A DNA stretch of 64,000 nt from Nonomuraea soli (GTDB lineage Bacteria > Actinomycetota > Actinomycetes > Streptosporangiales > Streptosporangiaceae), in contig NZ_JACDUR010000006.1 of assembly GCF_013761175.1 (NCBI RefSeq), positions 620,001-684,000 of the forward strand. The letters run 5' to 3'. Position 1 is the first letter of the stretch. The number at the start of each line of letters is the position of its first letter. Below the pieces are notes generated by a model. The model was not told the origin of the DNA. It saw nothing but the letters and a program-made list of their open reading frames with translations, and searched no databases. This document shows positions 48,217-57,366 of the stretch, piece after piece. The translations under genes were made by a program, and so were the position numbers.

Positions 48217-51200
48217 GCTGTCGTCCCCATCCTGCGGGTCGCGCTCAGCAGGACCTGCTCTGGCTGCATCATGCCGTCGCGCAGCACCACCAGGGCTCCC
48301 AGAATTCTGAGCACCTCCACCAGATCAGAGGCGGCGATGAATCCCTCCTGCTGAAGGTTTGCCGGGTAGAGCGGGTGCGTCGCGTCGTCCGCCCCGGTCA
48401 TGGCGAGCACTTCCGCCAAGGTGTCGGGGGTGGTGACCTCGGACCACTCGACCAAGGTGGCCCAGGCGGCGGCGATGGCCTGGCCGGAGAGTACCCCGGT
48501 GGAGCGCACGAACTCCGCCGGATGTCGCTCCAGGTACGCCCGGCACCGTTCCAACGCCTGCTCGCGGTCGGAGTTTGGCCGGGCGAGCTCGTTGGTTACC
48601 CGGCTGATCAGTGAAGGCCAGCCACCAGTGATCCGCAGCAAGGTGTCCTGACTGGACTCGTCTTGGAATCCGAGCCCGGCCTCATGCATCCACTGTTTGA
48701 TGCCGGGCCGGTTGAAGCGTTGAAGCTCGACCAGCTGCCCGGGGGCGGACACGCCGGGGTGAGCGGCACGGCTGGCGGTCAGCCATTCCGAAGCATGCTC
48801 GGGGGGCGTGACCAGAGCCATGGACAGCGTGCCCAGACTGGGCATCGAGATCGCTCGAGCCGCCTGACGGATCATGGCGATCACCTTCTTGTGTGGTTCG
48901 CCCGTGAGGTCCACTATCACGACGGTGTGGTCGGTGTGCTGGGCCGCGCGCTGGACGGCGCCGTCGAACGTCAAGTTGGCGCCTACCCGCAGGGTGCGTG
49001 CCTGCCGATGCCTGGTGGAGGCCTCTTCCAGGGCGGCCTCAACTCTGTCGATCTGCAGCGCCGGAGAGCCGGCGATCAGGTGAAGGACGTTCTGGGGGCT
49101 GAGCAGCCTGTTGACCTGCCCGCTGGTCAGCGGCGAACGGTCACCATTGGTCCGGTAGGCGTCCCGATAGGACTGCGCGTCGAAGGAGTCCGGCAGGTCG
49201 AAGTTCTCGGCCTGCAGGAGAACCGACTCCACCTCCTCGGCGCCGCCGAGCAGCGTCAGGATGTGCGGGGTGCGCAACCGGTAGCGCTCGCCCTCGGCCG
49301 ACAGCACTCCCAAGTTCACGCACTCCTCGAGCAGGCCGCGGAAACCGTCGCTGGTAGCGTCGCCGAACCCCCGAGGCCACCAGCTCTGGCACTCGCTGCG
49401 CAGTTCTCCGGCGGTCAGACTGACGTCGGTATCCGCGGACAGGGTGTGAAACGCTACGGTGTAGGCGATCACTTTGTACCTTTTGTCAAGATTTAGAGTC
49501 CACTCGAAGCGGTCACGGAAACCCCGTGCCAGCTTCTGGTCCCGCCATACGGCGTCCACGTCCTCGCGGGTGATGTCATACGGAAGAGCCTGCGGTGGAG
49601 AGTGGCGCCGGAGCCGCGTCAGCAGGGCGTCGGCGAAGAGCTGGATGAGTGCGGGGGCGTTGTTGGCTTCGGCGATGACACGGGCCGCCAGCCGTGGTGG
49701 GAATCGGAAACCGAGCGCCGTCATCGGCCTGACCAGCAGATTGTAGGCGTCCTGAGGGTCGAGGGGGCCCACCGCGATCGGAGTACCGAGATGGGCCAGC
49801 GGCTGATTGGGCAAACTCTCGAACCGGGCGGTCTGGTGCAGGCCCGCGAAGACCACCTTGACCCTGCCATCGGTCTCGGCGCGCAGGTTCCGCAGGGCGA
49901 TCACGTTGGCGAAGGAGGCGTCACGGGCGTCCTTGTTGAGGAACTCGTCCGCTTCGTCGAGGAGGATGAGGAGCTGTCGGGCCGGGTCCTGCTCGATCCA
50001 TTCGCGGACCCTGTGGCAGATCTCCTTGGGCTCCGAGAGAGAGGAGGCCGCCCGAGGTAGCACCTCGGCATCCGCGAGTTTGCCCGCCAGCATCGGCCAG
50101 ACAGCGGAGACGGGCGCCACCCGGCCGATGTTCTGGATGATGTCGGAGATGACCCGGCGGTTGGCGTCGGTTTCCCGGAGCTTCCTCTCGGCCTTGCGGA
50201 GTAGGGCAGACTTGCCAAGCTGGCGCCCCCCGAACACGAAAGACGAGCCGGTTCGCGCCGTCACCTCCCGCAGTTGGTCCTGGCGGCCGTAGAACATCTC
50301 CTCGGGCACCTCGCCGGTCGGCGCGTAGGGGTTGGAGGAGGTGAACGGAGCCAGCAGGCTGACGGTGGTCGCCCAGTCGGCGTGGGGCAGGCAGGCGAGG
50401 TACGCGATCGCGGCGTGGTCGAGAAAGGCCACCGCCGGGGTGGGCCTCCGCCGGGTGAGGGCGACAAGTTCGCGGCGCTCGGCGACACCCAGTACACCGA
50501 AGTAGAAGACCAGGATGGTCTGGTCCTCGGGCTGGTCCTTGAGTAGCTCGGTCACCTGCTGGGGACCCGAGGGCTTCCACACCAGGAGCAGCCTGAGCCG
50601 GTCTCCCGCCGTACTCATCCGGGAACCGAAGGCGGGAAGAAGAGGGTCGCCGATCCTTTTAACAGGGCTCAGCGTGATCCATTGCCGGTTCTGCTCCGGC
50701 GGCTGGGGGATTTGCTCTCCTTCCAGGCCGATCATGCGCAGGACCGCCGTGATGGCTGAGGTGAAGTTGCTGGCGCCCTTGGGACTCTGGGAGAGGGCGT
50801 ACCAGGTACGCAGCCCATTCTCGGCCACGCCGCGACGGTTTCCCACGACCTCCCGCAGGGAGAGTCCGGTGCGGGTCAGAGCGGCGGTGAGGTCGAGGTC
50901 GCTGAGCTCGCCACCGCTCTGCAGCGCGTGCCTCAGGCGCTGGATTCCCTCGCGCGCTTCAGTGGCGTCGTGGTGCCTGCCGCGGCGGACCGACAGCTCG
51001 TCGAAGACCTGGGGAAAGGCAGGGAAGAATTGCGCCAGCCGGTCCACAACGAGGGTGGTCTCCGGGAGCGACCTGCCGGCCCTTGCCTGGGCGATGAACT
51101 CGCGTGCGGTGGTGAGATCGCCGCTCTCGATCATAGCGCGGATTCTGGGGGCGGCGTTGGCCACATCGGCGTTGCCGGCGCTGTGCCGATCTAGGGCGGC

Positions 51201-54200
51201 GAGCTCGGCGGCGATCTCGCGGTCCCGGACTTCGTCGGCTTGGCTTTCGACGAGGTCGAGCTCGGCGGAGACGGTTCCGAAGTCGTCACGGTCGTCGCTG
51301 TTCAGGCCACGCAGCCGGGCGGAGAATCGGGCAGCCTCCTTCTCGCCGATCACTCCGTCCCGTCGCCACTCGGCCAGGCGGTCACGTACTCCCTCTACTC
51401 GTGCGGAGCGGAGAACGCGGGCCTCCTCAACCAAGATCTCCCTTCTGCGCTGGAGCTCTGCGGCCAGGTGGGAGTCCTCTTGGGCGAGCACAGTGAGCAG
51501 CACACGGGTGCCCTCATGGTCACCCCTGCGCGCTCGCACCTCGAAGGCCGTCCGCCAGTCACGGTTACCCGGAGAGCAGAGTGCAAGCACAGCTTCCGGA
51601 GCGGGCGGACTCGCTGGTTCCAGGGAGTCCGCCCGGAATAGTACGGCCGGCGCCAGCAGCAGGTCACCGTTGAGAAGGTGCATGACAGCCGGTTCGGAAC
51701 GGACCGGCCGGCGGCCGTCCAGCATGGCGAGGGCGTTCTCGACCAGCTTGCCTGCCGACTGAACGGCAGCGGCCAGAACGGGATCCCCGGTGGTGGCCAG
51801 GGCTTTGAGCTCCTCAAGGGCACGGTCCCTGTTGTCCGATACCGTCTCTCGCAGTTCGGTCAGCTGCCGGACGACCCAGGCCACACCCGCGTCGTCGGTC
51901 CGTGCGGCCTCCACCTCACTGATGGCGGTCACCCAGTCAGCCACGTGCCCCAGCGCCTTGTCGATCTTGTCGACGAGCTTAGTCCGGGCCCCGTAGTTGA
52001 TACGGCTGCCGTACCTACTGGAAGCCCGGAGGCCGGTTGTCTCGTCCACTAGCCGCGCGATGCCTCCGCCGGAACGCAGCCGGGCCAAGCTCTGCGTGGC
52101 CTCCTTGGCTTGCTCCGCATCGTCCTGCGCCGCGATGCAGAGCAGCCGGTGCAGGCTGGACGTCTCGCTGGACAGCAGGAACTTCCACACGTCCGTGGCT
52201 AGCGCGAACTTGATCTTGTGGGTTGGTCCTTCCTCCAAGATCTTGGCGGCGGAGGCTGAGGCCTCCTGGCGCCTGGTCTCCGCGTGGGAGGCGTCGGACA
52301 TCCAACCGGACATACCAGGCGTGAGGTAGGCGCCGGCCTGGGCGACCCGCAGGAAGCCATCGCGCAGCGCCAGAAGTCCGGGGGAGGAGGACAGCGCGGG
52401 GGAAAGGCTCTCCAGCAGTTCCGCGGCTTCGGGGGTGGGGTGGATCAGTCCGCTGCGCAGCGAGGCCGCCCACGCCAGCAACTGCCCGGCCGGGTCGTGG
52501 GCCAAGGCCTTCATGGACAGGCCCGACGCGGATTCGGCGAAGGCAGCCGACAGGCCTCCGGAGAATCTGGCCAGCTCCCCGGCGATGGCGGCGCACCGTC
52601 GAGCGTCGACTTCCGCCTGCGGCCGTCCGGTTGACGCTCGGACCCAGGCGGCCAGCCCGAATCGGCCGGCCCGAAGGGCTGCTGCTTCAGCTTCGACGGC
52701 GTCTTCCTCGAGAGATCCGGCCTCGCCCGGCTCGGCGCTTCGGTCGGCTGTCGAGGCGGGCGCCAGGCTGGACGAAACCTCGGGTGTCGCGGGAGGGGTC
52801 AAGTTGCTTGAAGCAGGGGGTGCGGTGGGCGCCGGGTCGTGTGAGGCAATATCTTCCTCGGCTTGTGCCGGGCCTGGAGGGGCATCGGGTGCTGTGGCAG
52901 GTTCCGGGCTGGGTGTGGCTTCGAGGGCCGGGACGGACGTCGACTCGGAGGCCGTGTCGCCGTGAGGGCCAGGGTGTAGGGTCTTTGCTGGCAGGGCCTG
53001 TTCGGCGCTGATCGATGTGGTGATCAGCGCGTCCAGAGCTCCGAGGCCGTCATCCGATTCCGCGGCGATCTCCTCAAGGCCGGGAGGCGGAGTTGGGGGA
53101 TCGTCCGGCGGAGCGGGCTCGTATCCGTCAGAGCCGGAATCGTCGCCGGAAACTGCATCGGCGGAGGAGCCATCAGAAGCAGAGGCCGGAAGCGCCTCCG
53201 GTACACGGAGGTAATGCAGATTGGGCAACAGGGGAAGCCATGAGGTCGGCGCTTCGGAGCAGAAACGCTGAATCAGCGCGCCGCTTCCCTGGCCGGAGGA
53301 GGGATCAGCCGACAGACGGATCAACTCCGCCAGCACACCGATGATCGGCGAGTCCGCCGCGGCGTATTCGCGGACCTCACGAAGCACGGGCTCCAGGGGT
53401 GCAGGGCCCTGAAGGCTCACCAGCGCCCGTTGGAAGGCATCCCTGGAAGCGGAGACTTCCAGCTCAGTGATCACCTGGTCGAGGGCGTCGAGCGTGTCGT
53501 CGGCCAGCGCCGTGTCGTGCTCATTCTCCACTTTCTCCCGTAGCAGGTCGAATGAGTCGCCGCACCGGCGCATCAGGTCGAGGTCGGCGACCTGGGGGCG
53601 GCGTCCACCCGACAGTGCCCGACGGGCGCTGTCGGCGGCCTCGGCGGCGGCCTGGAAGGTTCGCTGCAGTGTGTCAAGCTCCATCCTGAGCGGCGCTGCC
53701 CGAGGGGGGCGAGGGGGCACCACCGCTTCCGGCTCCGAACCGGCGGCTGGCGGGATCAGGGGTTGCATATCGCGTAGTTCTCCGATGGACAAGGGCATCT
53801 GGGGAAGCTCTGGGTGGGTTCGTCGCAGGTGTCCCCAGGCCGGGGCCACTGCCGTCCCCATCGGGCCGGTGGTTCCGGCCATCAGCGCGAGGGCCAGGCC
53901 AGCCAGTGGCATGTCCTTTCGATAGACATTGGCGAGGACCAGCATGATCAGGGATGTGGGTGTCGTGCGGCAGGCCCGGAGGGCCTCGGCGATGTGCGGG
54001 GCCCGGGCCAGCACCACAGGTGCTGTGTGGGCGTCGAGCAGGGCGATGCAGTCTTCTTTGGTGAGGCCGTCGTGGTTGGCGAAGGCAAAGGCGACTGTCT
54101 GCGTCAGCGCGTCGACAAGGGACGTCCGCCGCCTGCGGTCGCTACCACGGAGCACCCCGGCCAGCGCTTGCGCGGTTGCCCGGCTGAACCGGCGCAGATC

Positions 54201-54338
54201 GGGGCCAGCATGGCGAAGAATCACCTGTCTGAACTCGGGGTGACACGCACGAAGCACCATCAAATCGTCAGCGCACACCCGACTGGCGGCCTCGGCGACC
54301 AGGAGCTCCGCTTCATGATGGGCCTGGAGATGAGTCAT
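48213..54338 (-). CDS. Giant STAND/AAA-type P-loop ATPase (~2041 aa), island cargo
   Basis: 2041 aa from ATG 54338; the frame stays open to 54458 but no ribosome site marks an earlier start. The order is an alpha-helical N-terminal region (~1-260), a further helical part, a Pro/Ser/Glu-rich disordered linker (~378-548), a long helical middle (~550-1330), and an ATPase at ~1345-1600. The ATPase has Walker A 'FVFGGRQLGKSALL' (Lys ~1376), Walker B 'QLLILLDEADEFL' (~1460) and a sensor strand 'GRVKVVFAGLHQT'. Winged-helix-like and further helical units follow to the end. Such layout is that of signal-transducing NTPases that sense a trigger and switch on an effector. The coupled nuclease is the obvious effector. 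Function is inferred, not known. Confidence 0.82.
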   Translation of the reverse strand: MTHLQAHHEAELLVAEAASRVCADDLMVLRACHPEFRQVILRHAGPDLRRFSRATAQALAGVLRGSDRRRRTSLVDALTQTVAFAFANHDGLTKEDCIALLDAHTAPVVLARAPHIAEALRACRTTPTSLIMLVLANVYRKDMPLAGLALALMAGTTGPMGTAVAPAWGHLRRTHPELPQMPLSIGELRDMQPLIPPAAGSEPEAVVPPRPPRAAPLRMELDTLQRTFQAAAEAADSARRALSGGRRPQVADLDLMRRCGDSFDLLREKVENEHDTALADDTLDALDQVITELEVSASRDAFQRALVSLQGPAPLEPVLREVREYAAADSPIIGVLAELIRLSADPSSGQGSGALIQRFCSEAPTSWLPLLPNLHYLRVPEALPASASDGSSADAVSGDDSGSDGYEPAPPDDPPTPPPGLEEIAAESDDGLGALDALITTSISAEQALPAKTLHPGPHGDTASESTSVPALEATPSPEPATAPDAPPGPAQAEEDIASHDPAPTAPPASSNLTPPATPEVSSSLAPASTADRSAEPGEAGSLEEDAVEAEAAALRAGRFGLAAWVRASTGRPQAEVDARRCAAIAGELARFSGGLSAAFAESASGLSMKALAHDPAGQLLAWAASLRSGLIHPTPEAAELLESLSPALSSSPGLLALRDGFLRVAQAGAYLTPGMSGWMSDASHAETRRQEASASAAKILEEGPTHKIKFALATDVWKFLLSSETSSLHRLLCIAAQDDAEQAKEATQSLARLRSGGGIARLVDETTGLRASSRYGSRINYGARTKLVDKIDKALGHVADWVTAISEVEAARTDDAGVAWVVRQLTELRETVSDNRDRALEELKALATTGDPVLAAAVQSAGKLVENALAMLDGRRPVRSEPAVMHLLNGDLLLAPAVLFRADSLEPASPPAPEAVLALCSPGNRDWRTAFEVRARRGDHEGTRVLLTVLAQEDSHLAAELQRRREILVEEARVLRSARVEGVRDRLAEWRRDGVIGEKEAARFSARLRGLNSDDRDDFGTVSAELDLVESQADEVRDREIAAELAALDRHSAGNADVANAAPRIRAMIESGDLTTAREFIAQARAGRSLPETTLVVDRLAQFFPAFPQVFDELSVRRGRHHDATEAREGIQRLRHALQSGGELSDLDLTAALTRTGLSLREVVGNRRGVAENGLRTWYALSQSPKGASNFTSAITAVLRMIGLEGEQIPQPPEQNRQWITLSPVKRIGDPLLPAFGSRMSTAGDRLRLLLVWKPSGPQQVTELLKDQPEDQTILVFYFGVLGVAERRELVALTRRRPTPAVAFLDHAAIAYLACLPHADWATTVSLLAPFTSSNPYAPTGEVPEEMFYGRQDQLREVTARTGSSFVFGGRQLGKSALLRKAERKLRETDANRRVISDIIQNIGRVAPVSAVWPMLAGKLADAEVLPRAASSLSEPKEICHRVREWIEQDPARQLLILLDEADEFLNKDARDASFANVIALRNLRAETDGRVKVVFAGLHQTARFESLPNQPLAHLGTPIAVGPLDPQDAYNLLVRPMTALGFRFPPRLAARVIAEANNAPALIQLFADALLTRLRRHSPPQALPYDITREDVDAVWRDQKLARGFRDRFEWTLNLDKRYKVIAYTVAFHTLSADTDVSLTAGELRSECQSWWPRGFGDATSDGFRGLLEECVNLGVLSAEGERYRLRTPHILTLLGGAEEVESVLLQAENFDLPDSFDAQSYRDAYRTNGDRSPLTSGQVNRLLSPQNVLHLIAGSPALQIDRVEAALEEASTRHRQARTLRVGANLTFDGAVQRAAQHTDHTVVIVDLTGEPHKKVIAMIRQAARAISMPSLGTLSMALVTPPEHASEWLTASRAAHPGVSAPGQLVELQRFNRPGIKQWMHEAGLGFQDESSQDTLLRITGGWPSLISRVTNELARPNSDREQALERCRAYLERHPAEFVRSTGVLSGQAIAAAWATLVEWSEVTTPDTLAEVLAMTGADDATHPLYPANLQQEGFIAASDLVEVLRILGALVVLRDGMMQPEQVLLSATRRMGTTA

Positions 54339-54395
54339 TGCCCCGAACACAGAGGACGCGGAATGGCTGTGTGTCACAACTTGTGCCCTTTCCGT

Positions 54396-54433
54396 GATCA
54401 ACGAGCGGCGCAAGGAGCCTGGGATAGTTGATC
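54396..54433. promoter_or_regulatory. Inverted repeat upstream of the giant ATPase gene
   Basis: GATCAAC (54396-54402) and GTTGATC (54427-54433) are perfect inverted 7-mers 24 bp apart, 58-95 bp before the start codon at 54338. They fall in the only non-coding space upstream of the two-gene unit, so an operator or a spaced regulatory site is plausible. Confidence 0.35.
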
Positions 54434-54499
54434 GTGTGTGGAGCCGGATTTGTTTCACCTCGGTACCGCAACCGGTGAGACGTCAGTGTCTGGCCGGGT

Positions 54500-54651
54500 C
54501 CGTGACCGCCGAGGCGCGGCTGTTCCCGCTGGCCCAGTTCATGGCCGACGTGTACGCGGCGGCGCTGCTGCTGGAGCAGGCCAGGTGGGAGGAGCGGGCC
54601 GGGTACGGCACGCGCAAGGCGCTGGTGGCGCGGTTGTACGCGGAGGAGCAC
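54500..54651 (+). repeat. 152-bp direct repeat, right copy (island boundary)
   Basis: Right-hand partner of 44811-44962. From 54652 on, the sequence continues as the native, high-GC 3' end of the acyl-CoA dehydrogenase gene. Confidence 0.95.
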
Positions 54652-54744
54652 CTGGTGGAGCGGGGGCCGCTGCGCGGGATCGACCGGGCCGCGGAGGCGC
54701 TCGACCACTTCGACGAGCTGGTGGGGGGCGCGTTCGCGGGGTGA
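54500..54744 (+). pseudogene. Stranded native 3' end of the acyl-CoA dehydrogenase gene
   Basis: An 81-codon remnant in frame from GTG 54502 to TGA 54742-54744. It encodes the last segment of the dehydrogenase, ending in 'LDHFDELVGGAFAG'. It has no promoter or ribosome site of its own. Its high G/C third positions match the host gene better than the tail now attached to the intact gene, which identifies this as the original end displaced by the island. Confidence 0.9.
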
Positions 54745-54865
54745 CTAGGGGTTGTCTGGTGCGGGTTTCGGCTTTTTACGATGGCATGAGCTGATATCTC
54801 CGCAAGCGGTGTCGGGTGCGATTTCTCTGAATGCGGCCCCGCCAGACCATCCCCCAGGAGACTCC

Positions 54866-56086
54866 ATGTCCGCAGACCTGCACGTCGATGCCGGCCCACT
54901 GGTGACGCTCGACGACGACCCCGCCTTCCGCCTCCATCGCGGTGGCAAGCTCGAGACCCGCGCGTCCGTCCCCGTCCGCGACACCGCCGACCTGTCCCTG
55001 GCCTACACCCCCGGCGTGGCCAGGGTCTGCACCGCGATCGCCGAGCGGCCCGAGCTCGTCCACGACTACACCTGGGTGCCGAACGTGGTGGCCGTGGTCA
55101 CCGACGGCACCGCCGTCCTGGGCCTGGGCGACATCGGCCCGTCGGCCGCCATGCCCGTCATGGAGGGCAAGTCGCTGCTGTTCAAGGAGTTCGGCGGCGT
55201 CGACTCCGTGCCGATCTGCCTGGACTGCACCGGTGTCGAGGAGATCGTCGAAACGGTCGTACGGCTCGCGCCGTCCTTCGGCGGCATCAACCTGGAGGAC
55301 ATCAGCGCCCCCCGCTGCTTCGAGATCGAGGAGCGGCTGCGCGGCCTGCTCGACATCCCGGTCTTCCACGACGACCAGCACGGCACCGCCATCGTCGTGC
55401 TCGCGGCCCTGCGCAACGCGGCCAGGCTCAAGGGCAGGCCGCTGGGCGAGCTGCGCGTGGTGGTCGCCGGCGCGGGAGCGTCGGGGATCGCCGTCAGCCG
55501 CATGCTGATCAACGCGGGCGCCGTCGACGTGACCGTGTGCGACAGCAAGGGGATCGTCCACACCGGACGGACCGACCTCAACCCCTACAAGGCTCAGCTG
55601 GCCGAGGTCACCAACCGCCGAGGCCACACCGGGCCCATCGAGAACACCCTGGCCGGCGCCGACGTGTTCATCGGCCTGTCCGGCGCGACCGTCTCGGAGG
55701 AGGCGATCGCCTCGATGGCCGGGGACGCCATCGTGTTCGCGCTGTCCAACCCGACGCCGGAGATCCACCCTGATGTCGCGCGGTGCCACGCTCTCGTCGT
55801 CGCCACCGGGCGCAGCGACTTCCCCAACCAGATCAACAACGTGCTGGCCTTCCCCGGGCTGTTCCGCGGCGCGCTCGCCGCGCGGGCGTCGGCCATCACC
55901 GAGGGGATGAAGATCGCCGCCGCCGACGCGCTGGCCGCCGTGGTCGGGCAGGACCTGTCGGCGGACTACATCATCCCGGGGCCGTTCGACCCGCGTGTCG
56001 TTCCCGCCGTCTCCGCCGCCGTCGCCGACCAGGCCCGGATCGACGGGGTGGCCCGCTTCCCCTGCACGGAGGAGCCGCGCCCATGA
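54866..56086 (+). CDS. NAD(P)-dependent malic enzyme
   Basis: 406 aa from ATG 54866, with CAGGAG 6 nt upstream. This is a short bacterial malic enzyme. The malic N-domain has 'LAYTPGVARVCTAI' and 'VVTDGTAVLGLGDIGPSAAM' with the metal/substrate block 'ICLDCTGVEEIVE', 'GINLEDISAPRCFEIE' and 'FHDDQHGTAIVVLAAL'. The NAD domain has 'VVAGAGASGIAVSRML'. It converts malate to pyruvate and CO2, yielding NAD(P)H for anabolism. It begins 121 bp after the stranded dehydrogenase tail, so it was the downstream neighbour before the island arrived. Confidence 0.94.
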   Translation: MSADLHVDAGPLVTLDDDPAFRLHRGGKLETRASVPVRDTADLSLAYTPGVARVCTAIAERPELVHDYTWVPNVVAVVTDGTAVLGLGDIGPSAAMPVMEGKSLLFKEFGGVDSVPICLDCTGVEEIVETVVRLAPSFGGINLEDISAPRCFEIEERLRGLLDIPVFHDDQHGTAIVVLAALRNAARLKGRPLGELRVVVAGAGASGIAVSRMLINAGAVDVTVCDSKGIVHTGRTDLNPYKAQLAEVTNRRGHTGPIENTLAGADVFIGLSGATVSEEAIASMAGDAIVFALSNPTPEIHPDVARCHALVVATGRSDFPNQINNVLAFPGLFRGALAARASAITEGMKIAAADALAAVVGQDLSADYIIPGPFDPRVVPAVSAAVADQARIDGVARFPCTEEPRP

Positions 56087-56245
56087 CCGCCCGCAGGGCC
56101 GAGGCAGGGCTCTGGACGGTCGGGTAGAGGTCCACGGTCGAGCCGCCCGTGGTGGTGTCGTTCAGGATGGTGATCTTGTTGCCGGGGCGTCAGGAGGCGA
56201 AAAACGGGATGCGCATCGACCTGGTGATTCGTCACCCTTGACCCC

Positions 56246-57310
56246 ATGCAGGCAACCGTCACCGTGACCCCGGCGCAGCTGCCCGGCGTGCTCCTCCACG
56301 TCGCGGTGGTGCGTCCGGTGTTCCTGTGGGGCGCGCCCGGCATCGGCAAGAGCTCGCTGGTGCGCGACTTCGCCGCCTCGCTCGGCCTGGAGTGCGTCAC
56401 CCTGCTCGGCACGCAGCTGGCCCCCGAGGACCTCATCGGCGTGCCCGAGCTGATCGACGGGCGCAGCAGGTTCGCCCCGCCCGAGTCGATCGCCCGCGCC
56501 GAGCCGTACTGCCTGTTCCTCGACGAGCTCAACGCCTCGGCCCCCGAGGTGCAGAAGGCCTTCTACTCGCTGATCCTCGACCGCCGCATCGGCACCTACG
56601 AGCTGCCCGAGGGGTCGGTCGTGATCGGCGCGGGCAACCGCGCGACCGACAACGCGCTGGCCAGGCCCATGGCCTCGGCGCTGGTCAACCGCCTGGTCCA
56701 CGTGCACCTGCGCGCCTCGGCCAGTGACTGGCTGACCTGGGCCGTCGACAACGGCATCCACCCGTGGATCGTGGAGTACCTGGTGCAGCGCCCCGATCAC
56801 CTGTGGAGCGCGCCGCCCAAGACCGAGGAGCCCTTCTCCTCGCCCCGCGCCTGGCACATGCTCTCCGACGTCATGCACTCCTACGGCGAGGGCATCGACG
56901 ACGACACCCTGGCCATGCTGGCGTTCGGCACGCTCACCACGGGCCACGCCTCGGCCTTCCGCGCCTACGTCAAGACCGTGCGGCACGCCTACGACCTCGA
57001 CGCCGTCCTCAAGGGCGAGGCGCCCTGGCCGCGCCGTCCCGAGGACCGCGACCTGCTCTACTTCCTGGCCGAGACGCTGCGTGCCCGCCTGATGAAGGAG
57101 TTGCCCGCCGACAAGCGCGGCGGTTCGCAGCGCGGCCGCGACCTGGCCTTCCGCGCCAAGACGCTGCTGGTGGAGCTGGCGGAGATCTCGCTGGAGTGCG
57201 CGCAGCTGGTCATCAGGAACGACGACAACGGCGCTCCCGCGCTGCCCACCTGGTTCCTGGTCGAGGTCGGCCGCGACCTGCCCCGCCTGATCGAGGCCAG
57301 GTCGTCGTGA
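56246..57310 (+). CDS. MoxR-type AAA ATPase
   Basis: 354 aa. Walker A 'LWGAPGIGKSSLVRDF' at residues ~27-42, 'TQLAPEDLIGVPE', Walker B 'CLFLDELNASAPE' and sensor 1 'GAGNRATDNA' are intact. MoxR ATPases act as chaperone-like remodelling enzymes paired with a VWA protein, here the next gene. Substrate unknown. The stop codon overlaps the GTG of a 19-codon bridging ORF (GTGA at 57307-57310) that leads into the VWA gene. Confidence 0.9.
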   Translation: MQATVTVTPAQLPGVLLHVAVVRPVFLWGAPGIGKSSLVRDFAASLGLECVTLLGTQLAPEDLIGVPELIDGRSRFAPPESIARAEPYCLFLDELNASAPEVQKAFYSLILDRRIGTYELPEGSVVIGAGNRATDNALARPMASALVNRLVHVHLRASASDWLTWAVDNGIHPWIVEYLVQRPDHLWSAPPKTEEPFSSPRAWHMLSDVMHSYGEGIDDDTLAMLAFGTLTTGHASAFRAYVKTVRHAYDLDAVLKGEAPWPRRPEDRDLLYFLAETLRARLMKELPADKRGGSQRGRDLAFRAKTLLVELAEISLECAQLVIRNDDNGAPALPTWFLVEVGRDLPRLIEARSS

Positions 57311-57366
57311 GCAGAGCCCTTGCGCGAATCGTCGTGAGCAGAGTCGTCCTGAGCGGGCCGTCGTGA
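57307..57366 (+). CDS. 19-codon bridging ORF between AAA and VWA genes
   Basis: GTG 57307 overlaps the AAA stop (GTGA) and TGA 57364-57366 overlaps the VWA start GTG 57363 (GTGA). The peptide VSRALARIVVSRVVLSGPS is probably not functional. A 15-bp unit (57302-57316) is repeated at 57329-57343 and partly again near 57344-57366, so tandem duplication of the original overlap probably created it. Ribosomes could terminate and restart twice, preserving coupling across a 50-bp gap. Confidence 0.4.
   Translation: MSRALARIVVSRVVLSGPS

Larger units (their letters stand above)
44963..54499. mobile_element. Genomic island inserted in the 3' end of the acyl-CoA dehydrogenase gene
   Basis: About 9.5 kb bounded by the 152-bp direct repeat. 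It supplies a divergent but equal-length 3' end for the target gene, then a ~1.1-kb gene-poor region, a beta-CASP nuclease gene and a giant ATPase gene, both on the minus strand. Sampled lines have visibly lower GC (about 65% at 52141-52200 versus 73% at 44461-44520) and weaker codon bias. No integrase, transposase or terminal inverted repeat is visible, so entry by an integrase now lost, or by recombination with related DNA already carrying the island, are both possible. Confidence 0.85.

Noticed and set aside
54339..54458. Longer N-terminus of the giant ATPase (start at 54458)
   Set aside because: No ribosome site, and the added 40 residues cover an inverted repeat and likely promoter; ATG 54338 preferred, though not certain.
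54394..54744. 117-codon frame as an independent gene
   Set aside because: Its first ~36 codons are promoter-side sequence of the giant ATPase gene read in the wrong sense; the rest is the displaced dehydrogenase tail.
56101..56193. Protein-like minus-strand frame (PGNKITILNDTTTGGSTVD...) after malic enzyme
   Set aside because: Reads plausibly but has no start, ribosome site or continuation; at most a gene remnant.
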